A stretch of 45,120 nucleotides of DNA, from NCBI RefSeq assembly GCF_027620315.1, contig NZ_JAPNNL010000039.1, positions 1 to 45,120 on the forward strand, written 5' to 3'. The notes under the pieces were generated by a model that saw nothing but the letters and a program-made list of their open reading frames with translations, ran no database searches and was not told where the DNA came from. Positions 26,497-35,143 of this stretch are shown piece by piece. The first letter of the stretch is position 1; each line of letters opens with the position of its first letter. The DNA is from Nonomuraea corallina (GTDB lineage: Bacteria; Actinomycetota; Actinomycetes; Streptosporangiales; Streptosporangiaceae). A program made the translations under genes and the position numbers.

Positions 26497-26610
26497 GGCG
26501 CGCTTCCCCCTCTTCGAACGTAACGCACTGTGCCCGCCCACCGCCGGACGTGTCCATCGAGGAGTTCTTAAGTGCCCCCACAGCTCCGCTTCACGCCGCA
26601 GGTCACCACG

Positions 26611-26643
26611 CGAACGCCCGCCGCGGTCGGCGGCGGGCGTTCG
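26611..26643 (-). terminator. Intrinsic-type terminator of the nfeD-SPFH operon
   Basis: CGAACGCCCGCCGC (26611-26624) and GCGGCGGGCGTTCG (26630-26643) form a perfect 14-bp stem with a 5-nt loop, ten nt beyond the SPFH stop codon on the minus strand. Confidence 0.75.
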
Positions 26644-26652
26644 CCTGAGCGC

Positions 26653-27729
26653 TCAGCGCTCGGCCTGGTCGCGCTGTTTGTCGAGGTCGGGGAACGGGGA
26701 CGGCTCCCGGGCGCCCTCGGTGAGCTGGCGAGGGCCGTCGGGCCGCTCGGCGCTCTGGGCGTCGGCGACCGCCTCGGCCGCCGCCTCCGTGGCCTTGGCG
26801 ATCTCCTCGTCCATCTCCGACGCCTCGGGCACGTTCTCGCGGGTGGCCGCGGAGGGCGGGAGCGCCTCGGTGAAGGCCTTGGAGACGCCCTGCAGCGCCG
26901 AGGTGACCTCGCTGGGGATCACCCAGAAGGTGTTGCCCTCGCCCTGGGCGAGCTGCGGCAGCACCTGGAGGTACTGGTAGGCGAGCAGCTTCGGGTCGGG
27001 GTCGTTGCGGTGGACCGCCTGGAAGACCTGGTCGATGGCGCGCGACTGGCCCTCGGCCTCCAGGATGGCGGCCGAGCGGGCGCCCTCCGCGCGCAGGATG
27101 CGGCTCTGCTTCTCGCCCTCGGCGGTGAGGATCTGCGACTGACGCTGACCCTCGGCGGTGAGGATCGCCGCGCGCTTGTCGCGCTCGGCCCGCATCTGCT
27201 TCTCCATCGCGTCCTTGATGGTCTTCGGCGGGTCGATCGCCTTGATCTCCACCCGGTTGACCCGGATGCCCCACTTGCCGGTGGCCTCGTCGAGGACGCC
27301 GCGCAGCTGGCTGTTGATGGTGTCACGGGAGGTGAGCGTCTTCTCCAGGTCCATCGAGCCGACGACGTTGCGCAGCGTGGTCACCGTGAGCTGCTCGACC
27401 GCCTGGATGTAGTTCGCGATCTCGTACGCCGCCGCGCGCGGGTCGGTGACCTGGAAGTAGAGCACGGTGTCGATCTCGACGACGAGGTTGTCCTCGGTGA
27501 TGACCGGCTGCGGGCGGAACGACACGACCTGCTCACGCAGGTCGATCATCGGGTAGACGCGGTCGATGTACGGGATGACGAAGTTGAGGCCGGGTTTGAG
27601 CGTACGGTGGTAACGGCCGAGTCGTTCGACGTTGCGCGCCCTGGCCTGCGGCACGATGCGCACCGCTTTCAGCACGGTGAACACCGCGAACAAGATGACG
27701 AACAGGCCGACCAGCAGCAGTGGATCCAT
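26653..27729 (-). CDS. SPFH/stomatin-like (band 7) membrane protein
   Basis: This 358-residue protein has an N-terminal hydrophobic hairpin (LLLVGLFVILFAVFTVL) and the band 7 signature: VPQARARNVERLGRYHRTL, PGLNFVIPYIDRV, DLREQVVSF, VEIDTVLYFQVTDP. A long charged coiled-coil region rich in ILTAEG repeats (about residues 190-245) follows, and the C-terminus is Glu/Ala/Asp-rich. Such proteins oligomerise at the inner face of the membrane to form flotillin-like microdomains. GGGAG precedes the ATG, and the start lies three nt after the nfeD stop, the conserved NfeD-stomatin operon. Confidence 0.92.
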   Translation of the reverse strand: MDPLLLVGLFVILFAVFTVLKAVRIVPQARARNVERLGRYHRTLKPGLNFVIPYIDRVYPMIDLREQVVSFRPQPVITEDNLVVEIDTVLYFQVTDPRAAAYEIANYIQAVEQLTVTTLRNVVGSMDLEKTLTSRDTINSQLRGVLDEATGKWGIRVNRVEIKAIDPPKTIKDAMEKQMRAERDKRAAILTAEGQRQSQILTAEGEKQSRILRAEGARSAAILEAEGQSRAIDQVFQAVHRNDPDPKLLAYQYLQVLPQLAQGEGNTFWVIPSEVTSALQGVSKAFTEALPPSAATRENVPEASEMDEEIAKATEAAAEAVADAQSAERPDGPRQLTEGAREPSPFPDLDKQRDQAER

Positions 27730-27732
27730 GTC

Positions 27733-28167
27733 TCACTCCCGGGGATATACAAGGGCGGTGGCGCCGTCGATCTCGATGACGTCGACGGTGGCACCGGTCG
27801 GGATCACCAGCGTCTCGTCGTAGGCCCGCGCCGACCATTCCTCGCCGGCCAGCCGGATGCGGCCGCCGCGGCCCGTCACCTCTGACAGCACGTAGGCGGG
27901 CTTGCCGACGAGCGCGTCGACGCCGAACCTGGTCAATGAGGGCTGGCGGATGTTGTGCCGCTGGACGAGGGGCCGGATCACGACCAGACCGGCCGTGGAG
28001 GTCAGGGCGAAGACGAGCAACTGCAGCGGGACCGGCAGGCCGATCGCCGCGGCCCCGGCGGTCAGGAGGGAGGCGACGCCGAGCAGGCCCAGAGCCGCGG
28101 TGAGCGTGAAGATCTCCGCCACACCGAGAACGACTGCGAGGATTACCCAGATGATCCATTCATCCAT
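27733..28167 (-). CDS. NfeD-family membrane protein
   Basis: This 144-residue protein has three to four hydrophobic segments (IIWVILAVVLGVAEIF, LGLLGVASLLTAGAAAIGL, LQLLVFALTSTAGLVVI) followed by an OB-fold C-terminal domain (ALVGKPAYVLSEV, GRIRLAGEEWSARA, GATVDVIEIDGATALV). This is the short NfeD1b-like form without the protease domain; it partners the adjacent SPFH protein. AGGAGG lies eight nt before the ATG at 28167. Confidence 0.9.
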   Translation of the reverse strand: MDEWIIWVILAVVLGVAEIFTLTAALGLLGVASLLTAGAAAIGLPVPLQLLVFALTSTAGLVVIRPLVQRHNIRQPSLTRFGVDALVGKPAYVLSEVTGRGGRIRLAGEEWSARAYDETLVIPTGATVDVIEIDGATALVYPRE

Positions 28168-28238
28168 GCTCCGGCCCTCCTGTGAGTAATAACGGGCCTG
28201 TGGACGTCATCGTTCCCCCTTCCACCGTAATCCGGGAA

Positions 28239-29402
28239 TCACGCTTGCGGCAGAGGCGTGTCGCCCGGAGAACGGAGCGCGCTTCCCTCGCGCCATTTCT
28301 CCCAAGGCATTTGCCAGAATCCCCATCCGTTGTCCCATTCCAGGTCGCGGTCGGTGCCTATGATCACGACCGGGTCGCCGCGCAGGGAGTGGGCGTGGAA
28401 CCAGGCGGCCTGGTCGGGGCGGGCGTTGACGCAGCCGTGGCTGACGTTGCGGCGGCCCTGGGCCCACACGTTGTCCTTGGCGTGGACGTACTCGCCGCTG
28501 TCGGAGATGCGGACGGCGTGGTCGATCATGACGTCGTAGTAGCCGGGGTCGCCCTTCTCGCGGCCGGGCGAGATCATGCGGACCGGGTGGCCCTTGTCCA
28601 TGGTCAGGTGGACGCCGCTGGTGGTGGTGTACTCGCGGGTGGTGGCCATGCCCGCGCTGATCGCCATGTCCTGCACGGTCCGGCCGTCGCGGCGGACCGT
28701 CATGCGGTGGGTGCGGGTGTCGATCCGGCTGGTCTGGTCGCGGCCGACGGAGAAGGTCAACGTCCGGTCGGCCGTGCCGTAGACGCCGGGCGCGGCCCGG
28801 ACGCCGGCCAGGTGGGCGGTGACGGTGACCTGCTGCCAGGCGGGCCAGAACCGCCGGGTGCGGTAGACGACCCGGGTGTCGCCGATCCACCGCCAGGCGC
28901 CCTCGACCGGCCGGTCGGCTCTGACCTCCAGCGCGCGCTCCACGGCCGCCCGGTCCCGCACCGGGAGGTCGAAGTCGAGGATGATCGGCATGCCGACGCC
29001 GACGGTCTCGCCGGGCCGCGGCGCCGTGGCCGTCACCTGGAGACTCCGCTCGGCGGCGCGGGTGCGGAAGCCGCCGACGGCCACGGTGCGGCCCGCCGCC
29101 GTCACGGTGACCGTGTACGCGGCGCCGGGCCGCAGCGCCCACCGGGAGCGCCAGGTGGTGCGGGCCGCGTCGAGGTCGCCGGGGACCGGGAAGCCGTCGG
29201 CGTGGGCGACCACGCGGTGGAGCGGGCCGCCGTGGGCGCGTACCACGAGGCCCTGGTCGGGACGGGCCTGGCCGGCGCCGAGCGGCGGGGACACGCTCAC
29301 CAGGGGCGGGCGCGGGGCCGGGGCCCGCGCCGTCACGGCGCCGCAGCCGCCCGCGGGGAGGAGGAGGGCGGCCAGCCAGACCGTCGCGGCGCGCCGCAGC
29401 AT
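28239..29402 (-). CDS. Lipoprotein L,D-transpeptidase (Ig-like plus YkuD)
   Basis: This 387-residue protein has a lipobox ending PAGGC (Cys20), two Ig-like modules (about residues 35-235, for example SLQVTATAPRPGETVGVGMPI), and a YkuD catalytic domain with the SHGCVNARP signature (Cys324) and an upstream His in YDVMIDHAVRIS. It would form 3-3 crosslinks between peptidoglycan stems outside the membrane, like mycobacterial LdtMt2-type enzymes. The C-terminal WDNGWGFWQMPWEKW extension is Trp-rich. It is on the same strand as, and 70 nt after, nfeD. The stretch 28168-28238 shows only the nfeD ribosome site. Confidence 0.93.
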   Translation of the reverse strand: MLRRAATVWLAALLLPAGGCGAVTARAPAPRPPLVSVSPPLGAGQARPDQGLVVRAHGGPLHRVVAHADGFPVPGDLDAARTTWRSRWALRPGAAYTVTVTAAGRTVAVGGFRTRAAERSLQVTATAPRPGETVGVGMPIILDFDLPVRDRAAVERALEVRADRPVEGAWRWIGDTRVVYRTRRFWPAWQQVTVTAHLAGVRAAPGVYGTADRTLTFSVGRDQTSRIDTRTHRMTVRRDGRTVQDMAISAGMATTREYTTTSGVHLTMDKGHPVRMISPGREKGDPGYYDVMIDHAVRISDSGEYVHAKDNVWAQGRRNVSHGCVNARPDQAAWFHAHSLRGDPVVIIGTDRDLEWDNGWGFWQMPWEKWREGSALRSPGDTPLPQA

Positions 29403-29481
29403 GTCACTCCTGCTTTCCTGGGGAGCCTCAAGGGAAGCTCCAAGGTTAGCGAGAAGTCACGACACAGGCACGCCGAGTCAC

Positions 29482-30585
29482 CTATCCGACTTTTCCGGTC
29501 ACCTCTCCGAGGCTGATGTCCCCCGCGGTCGCCCGGATCGTCACCGTGTCGCCGTCCTGGAGGAACGCCCTGGCCTCGCCGCCGCCCAGCTTGATCGGGT
29601 CGGCGCCGTTCCAGGTGAGCTCGATCAGCGAGCCGCGCTCCTCGCGCAGTTCGCCGGAGACCGTGCCGCTGGCGAACAGGTCGCCGGTGCGCAGCGAGGC
29701 GCCGTTCACGGTGAGGTGGGCGAGCATCTGGTCCGGCGTCCAGTACATGCTCCGGTACGGCGGCCGTGAGACCACCTCCCCGTTGAGCTCCACCTCCAGC
29801 GTGATGTCCAGCCCCCAGTCGTCCTTCCTGCGCAGGTAGTCGAGCGGCTCCGGGTCCTGGGCCCGCCCCGGCACCCTGGGCAGCGCCTCCAGCGGCGTCA
29901 CCCACGGCGAGATGGAGGTGGCGAACGACTTGCCCAGGAACGGCCCGAGCGGCACGTACTCGAACGCCTGGATGTCGCGCGCGCTCCAGTCGTTGACCAG
30001 CGTCACCCCGAACACGTGCTCCTCGAAGGGGCCGGCCGGCGAGCCGAGCGCGGACGGCACGCCCACGACGAACCCCAGCTCGGCCTCGATGTCGAGCTTG
30101 GCCGTCGGCCCGTACACGCCGGCCCGCAGCTGCCCGTGCGGGCGCCTGACCGGCGTGCCGGACAGCACGACGGTGCCGGCCCTGCCGTGGTAGCCGACCG
30201 GCAGGTGGCGCCAGTTGGGCTTCAGCGGCTCGGAGTCGGGGCGGAAGATCCGCCCGACGTTGCTCGCGTGCTCCAGCGAGCAGTAGAAGTCGACGTAGTC
30301 GGCCACCTCGAACGGCATGTGCAGCCGCACCTGCTCCAGCGGGATCAGGTGCGGCTCGGTCACCGCGAGGTCGCCGGACAGCTTGTTCCTGATCAGCTGC
30401 CGGGTGTCGTGCCAGGCCGTGCGGCCCCGCGCCATGAACGGGTTGAGCGAGGGGGCCGCGAACACCTCGTCATGCAGCGCCGCGGCCAGGTCCAGGACCC
30501 GGTCCCCGTAACGGACGCCCACCCGGGGCGCCTCCCCCTGCCGGGAGAAGACCCCGTAGGGCAGGTTGTCCAGACCCCAGCTCAC
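29482..30585 (-). CDS. fahA: Fumarylacetoacetase
   Basis: This 367-residue enzyme contains VSWGLDNLPYGVFS at its start, DYVDFYCSLEHASNVG (catalytic His), LPVGYHGRAGTVVLSG, the metal-site glutamates in KLDIEAELGFVVG, and LVNDWSARDIQAFEY. It hydrolyses fumarylacetoacetate to fumarate and acetoacetate, the last step of tyrosine/homogentisate catabolism. GTG 30585 overlaps the upstream stop by four nt (GTGA). Frame continuation to 31224 is antisense-like and rejected. Gene order hmgA, unknown, fahA indicates one operon. Confidence 0.94.
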   Translation of the reverse strand: MSWGLDNLPYGVFSRQGEAPRVGVRYGDRVLDLAAALHDEVFAAPSLNPFMARGRTAWHDTRQLIRNKLSGDLAVTEPHLIPLEQVRLHMPFEVADYVDFYCSLEHASNVGRIFRPDSEPLKPNWRHLPVGYHGRAGTVVLSGTPVRRPHGQLRAGVYGPTAKLDIEAELGFVVGVPSALGSPAGPFEEHVFGVTLVNDWSARDIQAFEYVPLGPFLGKSFATSISPWVTPLEALPRVPGRAQDPEPLDYLRRKDDWGLDITLEVELNGEVVSRPPYRSMYWTPDQMLAHLTVNGASLRTGDLFASGTVSGELREERGSLIELTWNGADPIKLGGGEARAFLQDGDTVTIRATAGDISLGEVTGKVG

Positions 30586-31355
30586 ACGTCCTCCTCGATC
30601 AGTCTCAGCGTCTTCAGGTCGTCCAGCGGCGTGGCCGTGTTGCACGAGCCGTAGCTGACCAGGAGATGCCTGGCCCGCTTCGCGGTCTGCTCGGGAACGG
30701 CCCGCGCCATGCGCACGAGCTGGCCTACGTCGGTGGCGCGCAGGGCGGGCACCGGGTCGCGGCCCTCCACCGCCTCGCACACCGCCACCAGCAGGTTGAG
30801 GAAGCCGTGCCGGTCGACGCCGAGCGCCGGGTCGAAGTGGCGCACGGCGTGGTGCAGCCCGGCGGTGGCCTTGAACGGGATGTCGCCGGCCACGCAGAAC
30901 CGGATGAACGAGCCGAGCTGCTCGGCCTGCGGGAACTCCTCCGGCCGCGCGCCGCCGCAGCGGACCTTCAGCCCCACGCCCTCCGGCACGTCGGAGACGA
31001 ACTTCGTCGGCGACACCTCGACGAACAGCCGCACCCCCTGCGGGAGCCGGGGGAGCAGCTCGCGGGCCAGCTCCTCGACGCTCCGCTCGGGCGGCAGCTT
31101 GACCTCGGCGAGGTCCACCGGCAGGTCGCCGAGGTCCGGCGGCTCCGGCGTGTCGAGGATCACCCCGATCCGACGCGGCCTGAACGGTTCGGCGCGCAGC
31201 CGGTCGAGCCGGCCGGCCGGGCACAGGAAGCGGTGGGTCAGCACCGGACTGCCCCGCTCCTGATCGCGGCGGTGGCGGTCCAGCGCGTCGGACATGTGCA
31301 GCGACGTCGGCGGGAACAGGCCCGCGTCGTCGACCAGAGCGGTGTAGAGCGTCAT
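30582..31355 (-). CDS. Unknown protein of the homogentisate operon
   Basis: This 257-residue soluble protein begins MTLYTALVDDAGLFPPTSLH and includes VLTHRFLCPAGRLDRL, EVKLPPERSVEEL, GLKVRCGGARPEEFPQ and a conserved-looking FCVAGDIPFKATAGLHHAVRH near residue 175, then GFLNLLVAV and YGSCNTATPLDD. I recognise no domain; the pattern of K-x-R-C-G and FKATAGLHH suggests a TIM-barrel-like enzyme (inference). It overlaps hmgA upstream and fahA downstream by four nt each, so it is made in step with them. A maleylacetoacetate isomerase is otherwise absent from this window, so that step is one possible role, but the sequence does not resemble known GST-type isomerases. Confidence 0.8.
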   Translation of the reverse strand: MTLYTALVDDAGLFPPTSLHMSDALDRHRRDQERGSPVLTHRFLCPAGRLDRLRAEPFRPRRIGVILDTPEPPDLGDLPVDLAEVKLPPERSVEELARELLPRLPQGVRLFVEVSPTKFVSDVPEGVGLKVRCGGARPEEFPQAEQLGSFIRFCVAGDIPFKATAGLHHAVRHFDPALGVDRHGFLNLLVAVCEAVEGRDPVPALRATDVGQLVRMARAVPEQTAKRARHLLVSYGSCNTATPLDDLKTLRLIEEDV

Positions 31356-32521
31356 CGTGACCAGGTCCAAGCGTATCCGGGGTCCTCGCAGGCCAGCGCG
31401 CCCTGCCCGAGGTCCAGCGGGCGGAAGGTGTCGACCATCACCGCCATCTCGCTGGTGGTGGTGACGCCCCGGGCGACGGCGTCGATCACCGCCTCGACGG
31501 CGCCCGGCTGCGGCCCGTGCGTGAACCCGGCCGGGTGCAGCGAGATCGAGCCCACGTCGATGCCCGATCCTCTGCGCGCCGAGTAGTCGCCGCCCACGTA
31601 GAACATGAACTCGTCGGAGTCGACGTTGTGGTGGTTGTAGGGGATCGGCACGGACTCGGGGTGGAAGTCCAGCGGCCTGGGGCAGAACGAGCAGATCACG
31701 AACCCCGGCCCCTCGAACGTCTGGTGGACGGGCGGCGGGGCGTGCGTCTTCTTCACGATCGGCTCGAAGTCGTCGATGTTGAAGGCGTACGGGTAGAGGT
31801 AGCCGTCCCAGCCGACCACGTCGAACGGGTGGTTGCGGTAGACCAGCCGGGTCAGCCCGCCCCTGGTGCGCACCAGCACCGGCACCTCCTCGCCCTCGGC
31901 GAGCAGCGGCTCGGCGGGCGCCCGCAGGTCGCGCTCGCAGTAGGGGGCGTGCTCCAGGAACTGGCCGTACTGCGACAGGTAGCGCTTGGGCGGCCTGATG
32001 TGCCCGGCCGCCTCGATGGCCAGCACGTTGACCCGGCCGCGCGGCACCCAGCGGTGGATGGTGCCGGTGGGGATGACCACGTAGTCGCCGGGGCCGGCCT
32101 CGATCACGCCGTACGTCGACTCGAAGCGGGCCGTGCCCTCCTGGACGTAGACGCACTCGTCGCCCATCGAGTTGCGGTAGAGCTCGCTGGGCTGGTCGCT
32201 GGTCGCGTACGACAGCCGGACGTCGCCGTTGCCGGCCAGCAGGATCCGCCCGGACACCAGGTCGCCCGCGCTGGCGAGCTCCGTGGTGCGGAAGTGGCGC
32301 GGCGACAGCGGCAGGTTGGGCTCCAGGCGCGTGTCGCCGACGGGCGTGACGGCCTCGGCCTTGACGATGGCGGTCGGCAGGTGGCGGTGGTACAGCAGCG
32401 AGGAATCGGAGGAGAACCCTTCCTCGCCCATCAGCTCCTCGGCGTACAGGCCGCCGTCGGGCCGCCTGAACTGCACATGGCGCTTGCGGGGCAGCTCGCC
32501 CACGGCGCGGTAGTACGGCAT
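31352..32521 (-). CDS. hmgA: Homogentisate 1,2-dioxygenase
   Basis: This 389-residue cupin-fold Fe(II) dioxygenase contains PYNHHNVDSDEFMFYV and SLHPAGFTHGPQPG, which supply the His/Glu/His iron ligands, plus NSMGDECVYVQEG and AGPGDYVVIPTGTIHRW in the N-terminal cupin. It opens the homogentisate ring to maleylacetoacetate. AAGGAGGGG lies just upstream of the ATG. It is the first gene of the catabolic operon, preceded by a palindrome-bearing promoter and, on the same strand, an IclR regulator. It is shorter than the classical (about 440 residue) enzyme, as is common in actinobacterial forms. Confidence 0.93.
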   Translation of the reverse strand: MPYYRAVGELPRKRHVQFRRPDGGLYAEELMGEEGFSSDSSLLYHRHLPTAIVKAEAVTPVGDTRLEPNLPLSPRHFRTTELASAGDLVSGRILLAGNGDVRLSYATSDQPSELYRNSMGDECVYVQEGTARFESTYGVIEAGPGDYVVIPTGTIHRWVPRGRVNVLAIEAAGHIRPPKRYLSQYGQFLEHAPYCERDLRAPAEPLLAEGEEVPVLVRTRGGLTRLVYRNHPFDVVGWDGYLYPYAFNIDDFEPIVKKTHAPPPVHQTFEGPGFVICSFCPRPLDFHPESVPIPYNHHNVDSDEFMFYVGGDYSARRGSGIDVGSISLHPAGFTHGPQPGAVEAVIDAVARGVTTTSEMAVMVDTFRPLDLGQGALACEDPGYAWTWSR

Positions 32522-32536
32522 CCGCCCCTCCTTGAC

Positions 32537-32568
32537 CGTCCGTTTATCGGACGCATGTGTCCTCTATA
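32537..32568 (-). promoter_or_regulatory. hmgA promoter with candidate IclR operator
   Basis: CGTCCG (32537-32542) and CGGACG (32548-32553) are perfect arms around TTTAT, a geometry seen for IclR-family sites. On the minus strand TATAGA (32563-32568) is a plausible -10, placing the palindrome at about +1 to +25, a repressor position. A second CGTCCG occurs at 32578-32583. Confidence 0.5.
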
Positions 32569-32614
32569 TGTGACAACCGTCCGACATCGGCGAACGGATG
32601 TCAACCCAGGGCCG

Positions 32615-33244
32615 TCAACCCAGGGCCGCTGCCAGCTCGGCGGCCGCCTCGACCACGCGGGGTCCGGCCGACTCCGCGAGCGGCCCGAACGTGACCACCC
32701 CGACCGAGGCCTCCAGCCACGGCAGCCCGAGCACGGGCGCGGCCATCCCCCTGGCACCCTCCTGCAACTGCCCCTCGGTCACCAGATATGCGGACCCGCC
32801 CGTCCGGCCCGCCAGGATCGCCTGTCCGGCCGCGCCTTTGGCCAGCGGATGGCGCGCGCCCTCCCGGTAGGCCACGTGCATGCTGGTCCACGACGGCTCG
32901 ACCACGGCCACCGCCAGCGCGTCGTCGCCCTCGGCCACCGTGAGGTGCGCGGTCGCGCCCACCTCCTCGGCCAGCCGCCGCAGCGTGGGCACCGCCGCCG
33001 CTCGCAGCAGCGGCTGCACGGCCTGGGCCAGCGCGAGCAGCCCGAACCCCAGGTGGACCCGCCCCTCGGCGTCGCGGCGCACGAACCCCTCGTTGAGCAG
33101 GGTCGTCAGCAGCCGGTAGACCACCGGGCGGCTCAGCGACAGCTCGGCGCTCAGCTCGGTCGGGGTCCGCCCGCCCCGGCCGTCGGAGAGCAGGCGGAGC
33201 AGGCGGAGCCCGCGTTCGAGCGTCTGAGCGGATTCAGCGGCCAT
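32615..33244 (-). CDS. IclR-family regulator, probably of homogentisate catabolism
   Basis: This 209-residue protein has an N-terminal winged helix (SAQTLERGLRLLRLLSDGRGG, TELSAELSLSRPVVYRLLTTL) and a GAF-like effector domain (LRRLAEEVGATAHLTVAEGDD, HPLAKGAAGQAILAG). It is shorter than classical IclR proteins (about 250 residues), mainly at the C-terminus. GATAAT six nt before ATG 33244 suggests a leaderless transcript. It lies 93 nt upstream of hmgA on the same strand and is the obvious candidate to bind the palindrome at 32537-32553, with homogentisate or a relative as effector (inference). Confidence 0.88.
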   Translation of the reverse strand: MAAESAQTLERGLRLLRLLSDGRGGRTPTELSAELSLSRPVVYRLLTTLLNEGFVRRDAEGRVHLGFGLLALAQAVQPLLRAAAVPTLRRLAEEVGATAHLTVAEGDDALAVAVVEPSWTSMHVAYREGARHPLAKGAAGQAILAGRTGGSAYLVTEGQLQEGARGMAAPVLGLPWLEASVGVVTFGPLAESAGPRVVEAAAELAAALG

Positions 33245-33335
33245 GGAGCGATTATCCAGGGCCCTCCGTGTAACTGTGGTGACTGTATGCGGCGAAAGGG
33301 GTACGTAGGGGAACAGAACGCACCGGGGGGAAAGA

Positions 33336-33965
33336 ATGCGGCAAACGTGGATTCTCCTGGTTGCCGGATTGGCTATGTGCGCGTTCCTCCCCGCTCTCCC
33401 GTCCGTCGGCGCGAGGGCGATCTACATGGCCAGGGCGACGCCCACGGCGACCCCGTACAGCGCGCTGGTCGAGGACACCTTCTACCTGACCGTCGGCATC
33501 GAGGTCGAGCAGCGGCTGCTTCCCGTGGAGAAGGGCGTGAGCATCCGCCCGGGGCCGCTGCTCGCGCCGGGCATCGGCGTGGACGCGAGCGGCCGGGTGT
33601 ACGGCAGGCCCGAGCGCGCGGGGACCTTCGCGGCCCCGGTCCAGATCTGCCGCGGCCGGACCTGCTCCGCGCAGCAGGTCACGTTCGTCGTGCTGCGCAA
33701 CGTGCCGTGGGCTCCCGCCGTGCTCACCTTCCCCGGCCGGGTCGGGGAGCGGCTGTACGAGTCCATCACGATCAGGGGCGGGCCCGCGGGCGTGCCGCCG
33801 GCGTTCACCGTGACGAATCATGAGGCGCTGCCCGAAGGCGTCACCATCGGTCCCGACGGTCAGGTCGGCGGCGTGCCCACGACCCCGGGGGTGTCACGGG
33901 TGCCGGTGCGCATCTGCCTGGCGGGCAACTGCGCGGGGGTGGTGGTGACACTGATCGTCGTCTGA
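33336..33965 (+). CDS. Secreted protein with two putative Ig (He_PIG-like) modules
   Basis: This 209-residue protein has a signal peptide (MRQTWILLVAGLAMCAFLPALPSVGA) and two related beta-sandwich modules. Each ends with the pattern GIGVDASGRVYGRP / GVTIGPDGQVGGVP, then a T-x-x-APVQIC / SRVPVRIC strand with a CxxxxC pair (ICRGRTC, ICLAGNC) that could form a disulfide. This resembles the putative-Ig He_PIG repeat. It is probably an exported structural or binding protein; function unknown. GGGGGGAAAG precedes the ATG. It is divergent from the IclR gene. Confidence 0.75.
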   Translation: MRQTWILLVAGLAMCAFLPALPSVGARAIYMARATPTATPYSALVEDTFYLTVGIEVEQRLLPVEKGVSIRPGPLLAPGIGVDASGRVYGRPERAGTFAAPVQICRGRTCSAQQVTFVVLRNVPWAPAVLTFPGRVGERLYESITIRGGPAGVPPAFTVTNHEALPEGVTIGPDGQVGGVPTTPGVSRVPVRICLAGNCAGVVVTLIVV

Positions 33966-34006
33966 CCCTCTTGCCTTCGGCGGTCGTCCCCGGTCACCGT
34001 GGTTCC

Positions 34007-35140
34007 ATGAAATCGGTCATCGTGGTCGGATCGGGTATTTGGGGTTCATCGCTTGCTTTGCGGCTGGCCGAAACCGGGTGGCGGGTGACGCTGATCGAGC
34101 AGCATCAGCCGGGGCACGTCCGGCAGTCCAGCGCGGGGGAGACCCGGCTGATGCGCTGCGCGCACGGCACCGAGGAGTGGTACGCGCGCCTGGCCTGGCG
34201 TGCGCGGGACGGCTGGCGGCGGCTCGGCGAACGGGCCGGGGAGGAGCTGTACACCGAGGCCGGCATGCTCTGGTTCGCCCAGGTGGAGGACGGCTGGGAG
34301 CACGCCAGCGCCCAGGTCCTGAAAAATCTGGATATTCCGTGTGAGGTGCTCGACCCCGCCGACGGCGCCCGCTTCTTCCCCGACTTCAACCCGGCCGGCC
34401 TCAGCCACCTGCTCTGGGAGCCGCACGCCGGCGTCATCAGGGCGCGCCGGGCCACCCAGATCACCGCCCGGCTGGCCGAGGCGGCCGGCGCCCGGCTCGT
34501 CCGCGGCCGCGCGACTCCCGCCGACGGCGCGGCCGTCGAGGTCGGCGTCGAGGTCGGCGTCGAGGTCGGCGGCGAGGTGCTGGCCGCAGACCGGGTGGTC
34601 TGGGCCTGCGGCGCCTGGCTGCCCGAGCTGTTCGACGTGCCGGTGACCGTGACCAAGCAGGACACGCTGCACTTCGCGGTCCCCGCCGCCTGGTCCACCC
34701 CCGGCACGCCCGCCTGGGTGGACCACGCCGCCGCCGCTTACGGCCACGGTGACGTGGACGGCGTGGGCATGAAGGCCACCTCCGACGCCGAGGGACCCGC
34801 GTACGACCCCGAGCACGGCGAGCGCGCCGTGGACGAGGCCGGCGTCGCGCACGCCCGCTCCTACCTGGTGCGGCGGTTCCCGTCGCTGGCGTCCGCGCCG
34901 GTGCTGTTCAGTCAGGTCTGCCAGTACGCGCTCACGCCCGACGCCGAGTGGATCATCACCGAGACCGCGCCGGGCGTGTGGCTGCTCGGCGGCGACTCCG
35001 GCCACGGGTTCAAGCACGCCCCGGCGCTGGCGGAGTACATGGCGGGCATCCTCGACGGCGCGTACGGGCCGGAGCCGCGGTTCGGGCCGCACGAGCGGAC
35101 GCCGACCCGGGGGCTGCGGACCAGCGGGCAGGCAGGGTAG
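34007..35140 (+). CDS. FAD-dependent oxidoreductase, sarcosine-oxidase (MSOX/DAO) type
   Basis: This 377-residue flavoenzyme has the Rossmann motif VVGSGIWGSSLALRLAETGW and the second FAD-contact block QSSAGETRLMRCAHG. Its C-terminal part reads VCQYALTPDAEWIITE, with a Cys where monomeric sarcosine oxidase carries its covalent flavin, and LLGGDSGHGFKHAPALAEYM. It likely oxidises an N-methyl or secondary amino acid, releasing peroxide; the substrate is unknown. ATG 34007 gives the normal family start; the frame extends to 33971 without support. It is convergent with the MFS gene, three nt away. A small 12-bp tandem repeat lies inside it. Confidence 0.87.
   Translation: MKSVIVVGSGIWGSSLALRLAETGWRVTLIEQHQPGHVRQSSAGETRLMRCAHGTEEWYARLAWRARDGWRRLGERAGEELYTEAGMLWFAQVEDGWEHASAQVLKNLDIPCEVLDPADGARFFPDFNPAGLSHLLWEPHAGVIRARRATQITARLAEAAGARLVRGRATPADGAAVEVGVEVGVEVGGEVLAADRVVWACGAWLPELFDVPVTVTKQDTLHFAVPAAWSTPGTPAWVDHAAAAYGHGDVDGVGMKATSDAEGPAYDPEHGERAVDEAGVAHARSYLVRRFPSLASAPVLFSQVCQYALTPDAEWIITETAPGVWLLGGDSGHGFKHAPALAEYMAGILDGAYGPEPRFGPHERTPTRGLRTSGQAG
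34535..34570 (+). repeat. 12-bp x3 in-frame tandem repeat
   Basis: GTCGAGGTCGGC occurs three times in tandem (34535-34570), encoding VEVG repeats in a surface loop of the flavoenzyme at about residues 178-190. It probably arose by slippage. Confidence 0.8.
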
Positions 35141-35143
35141 GGC

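Noticed and set aside
24296..26581. kbl apparently extended to 761 residues
   Set aside because: The extension is an Arg-rich out-of-frame reading of tdh; [10 protein letters not shown] at 25465 is the family start.
29482..31224. fahA extended to 580 residues
   Set aside because: The extra N-terminus reads the neighbouring gene in the wrong frame; GTG 30585 gives the normal enzyme.
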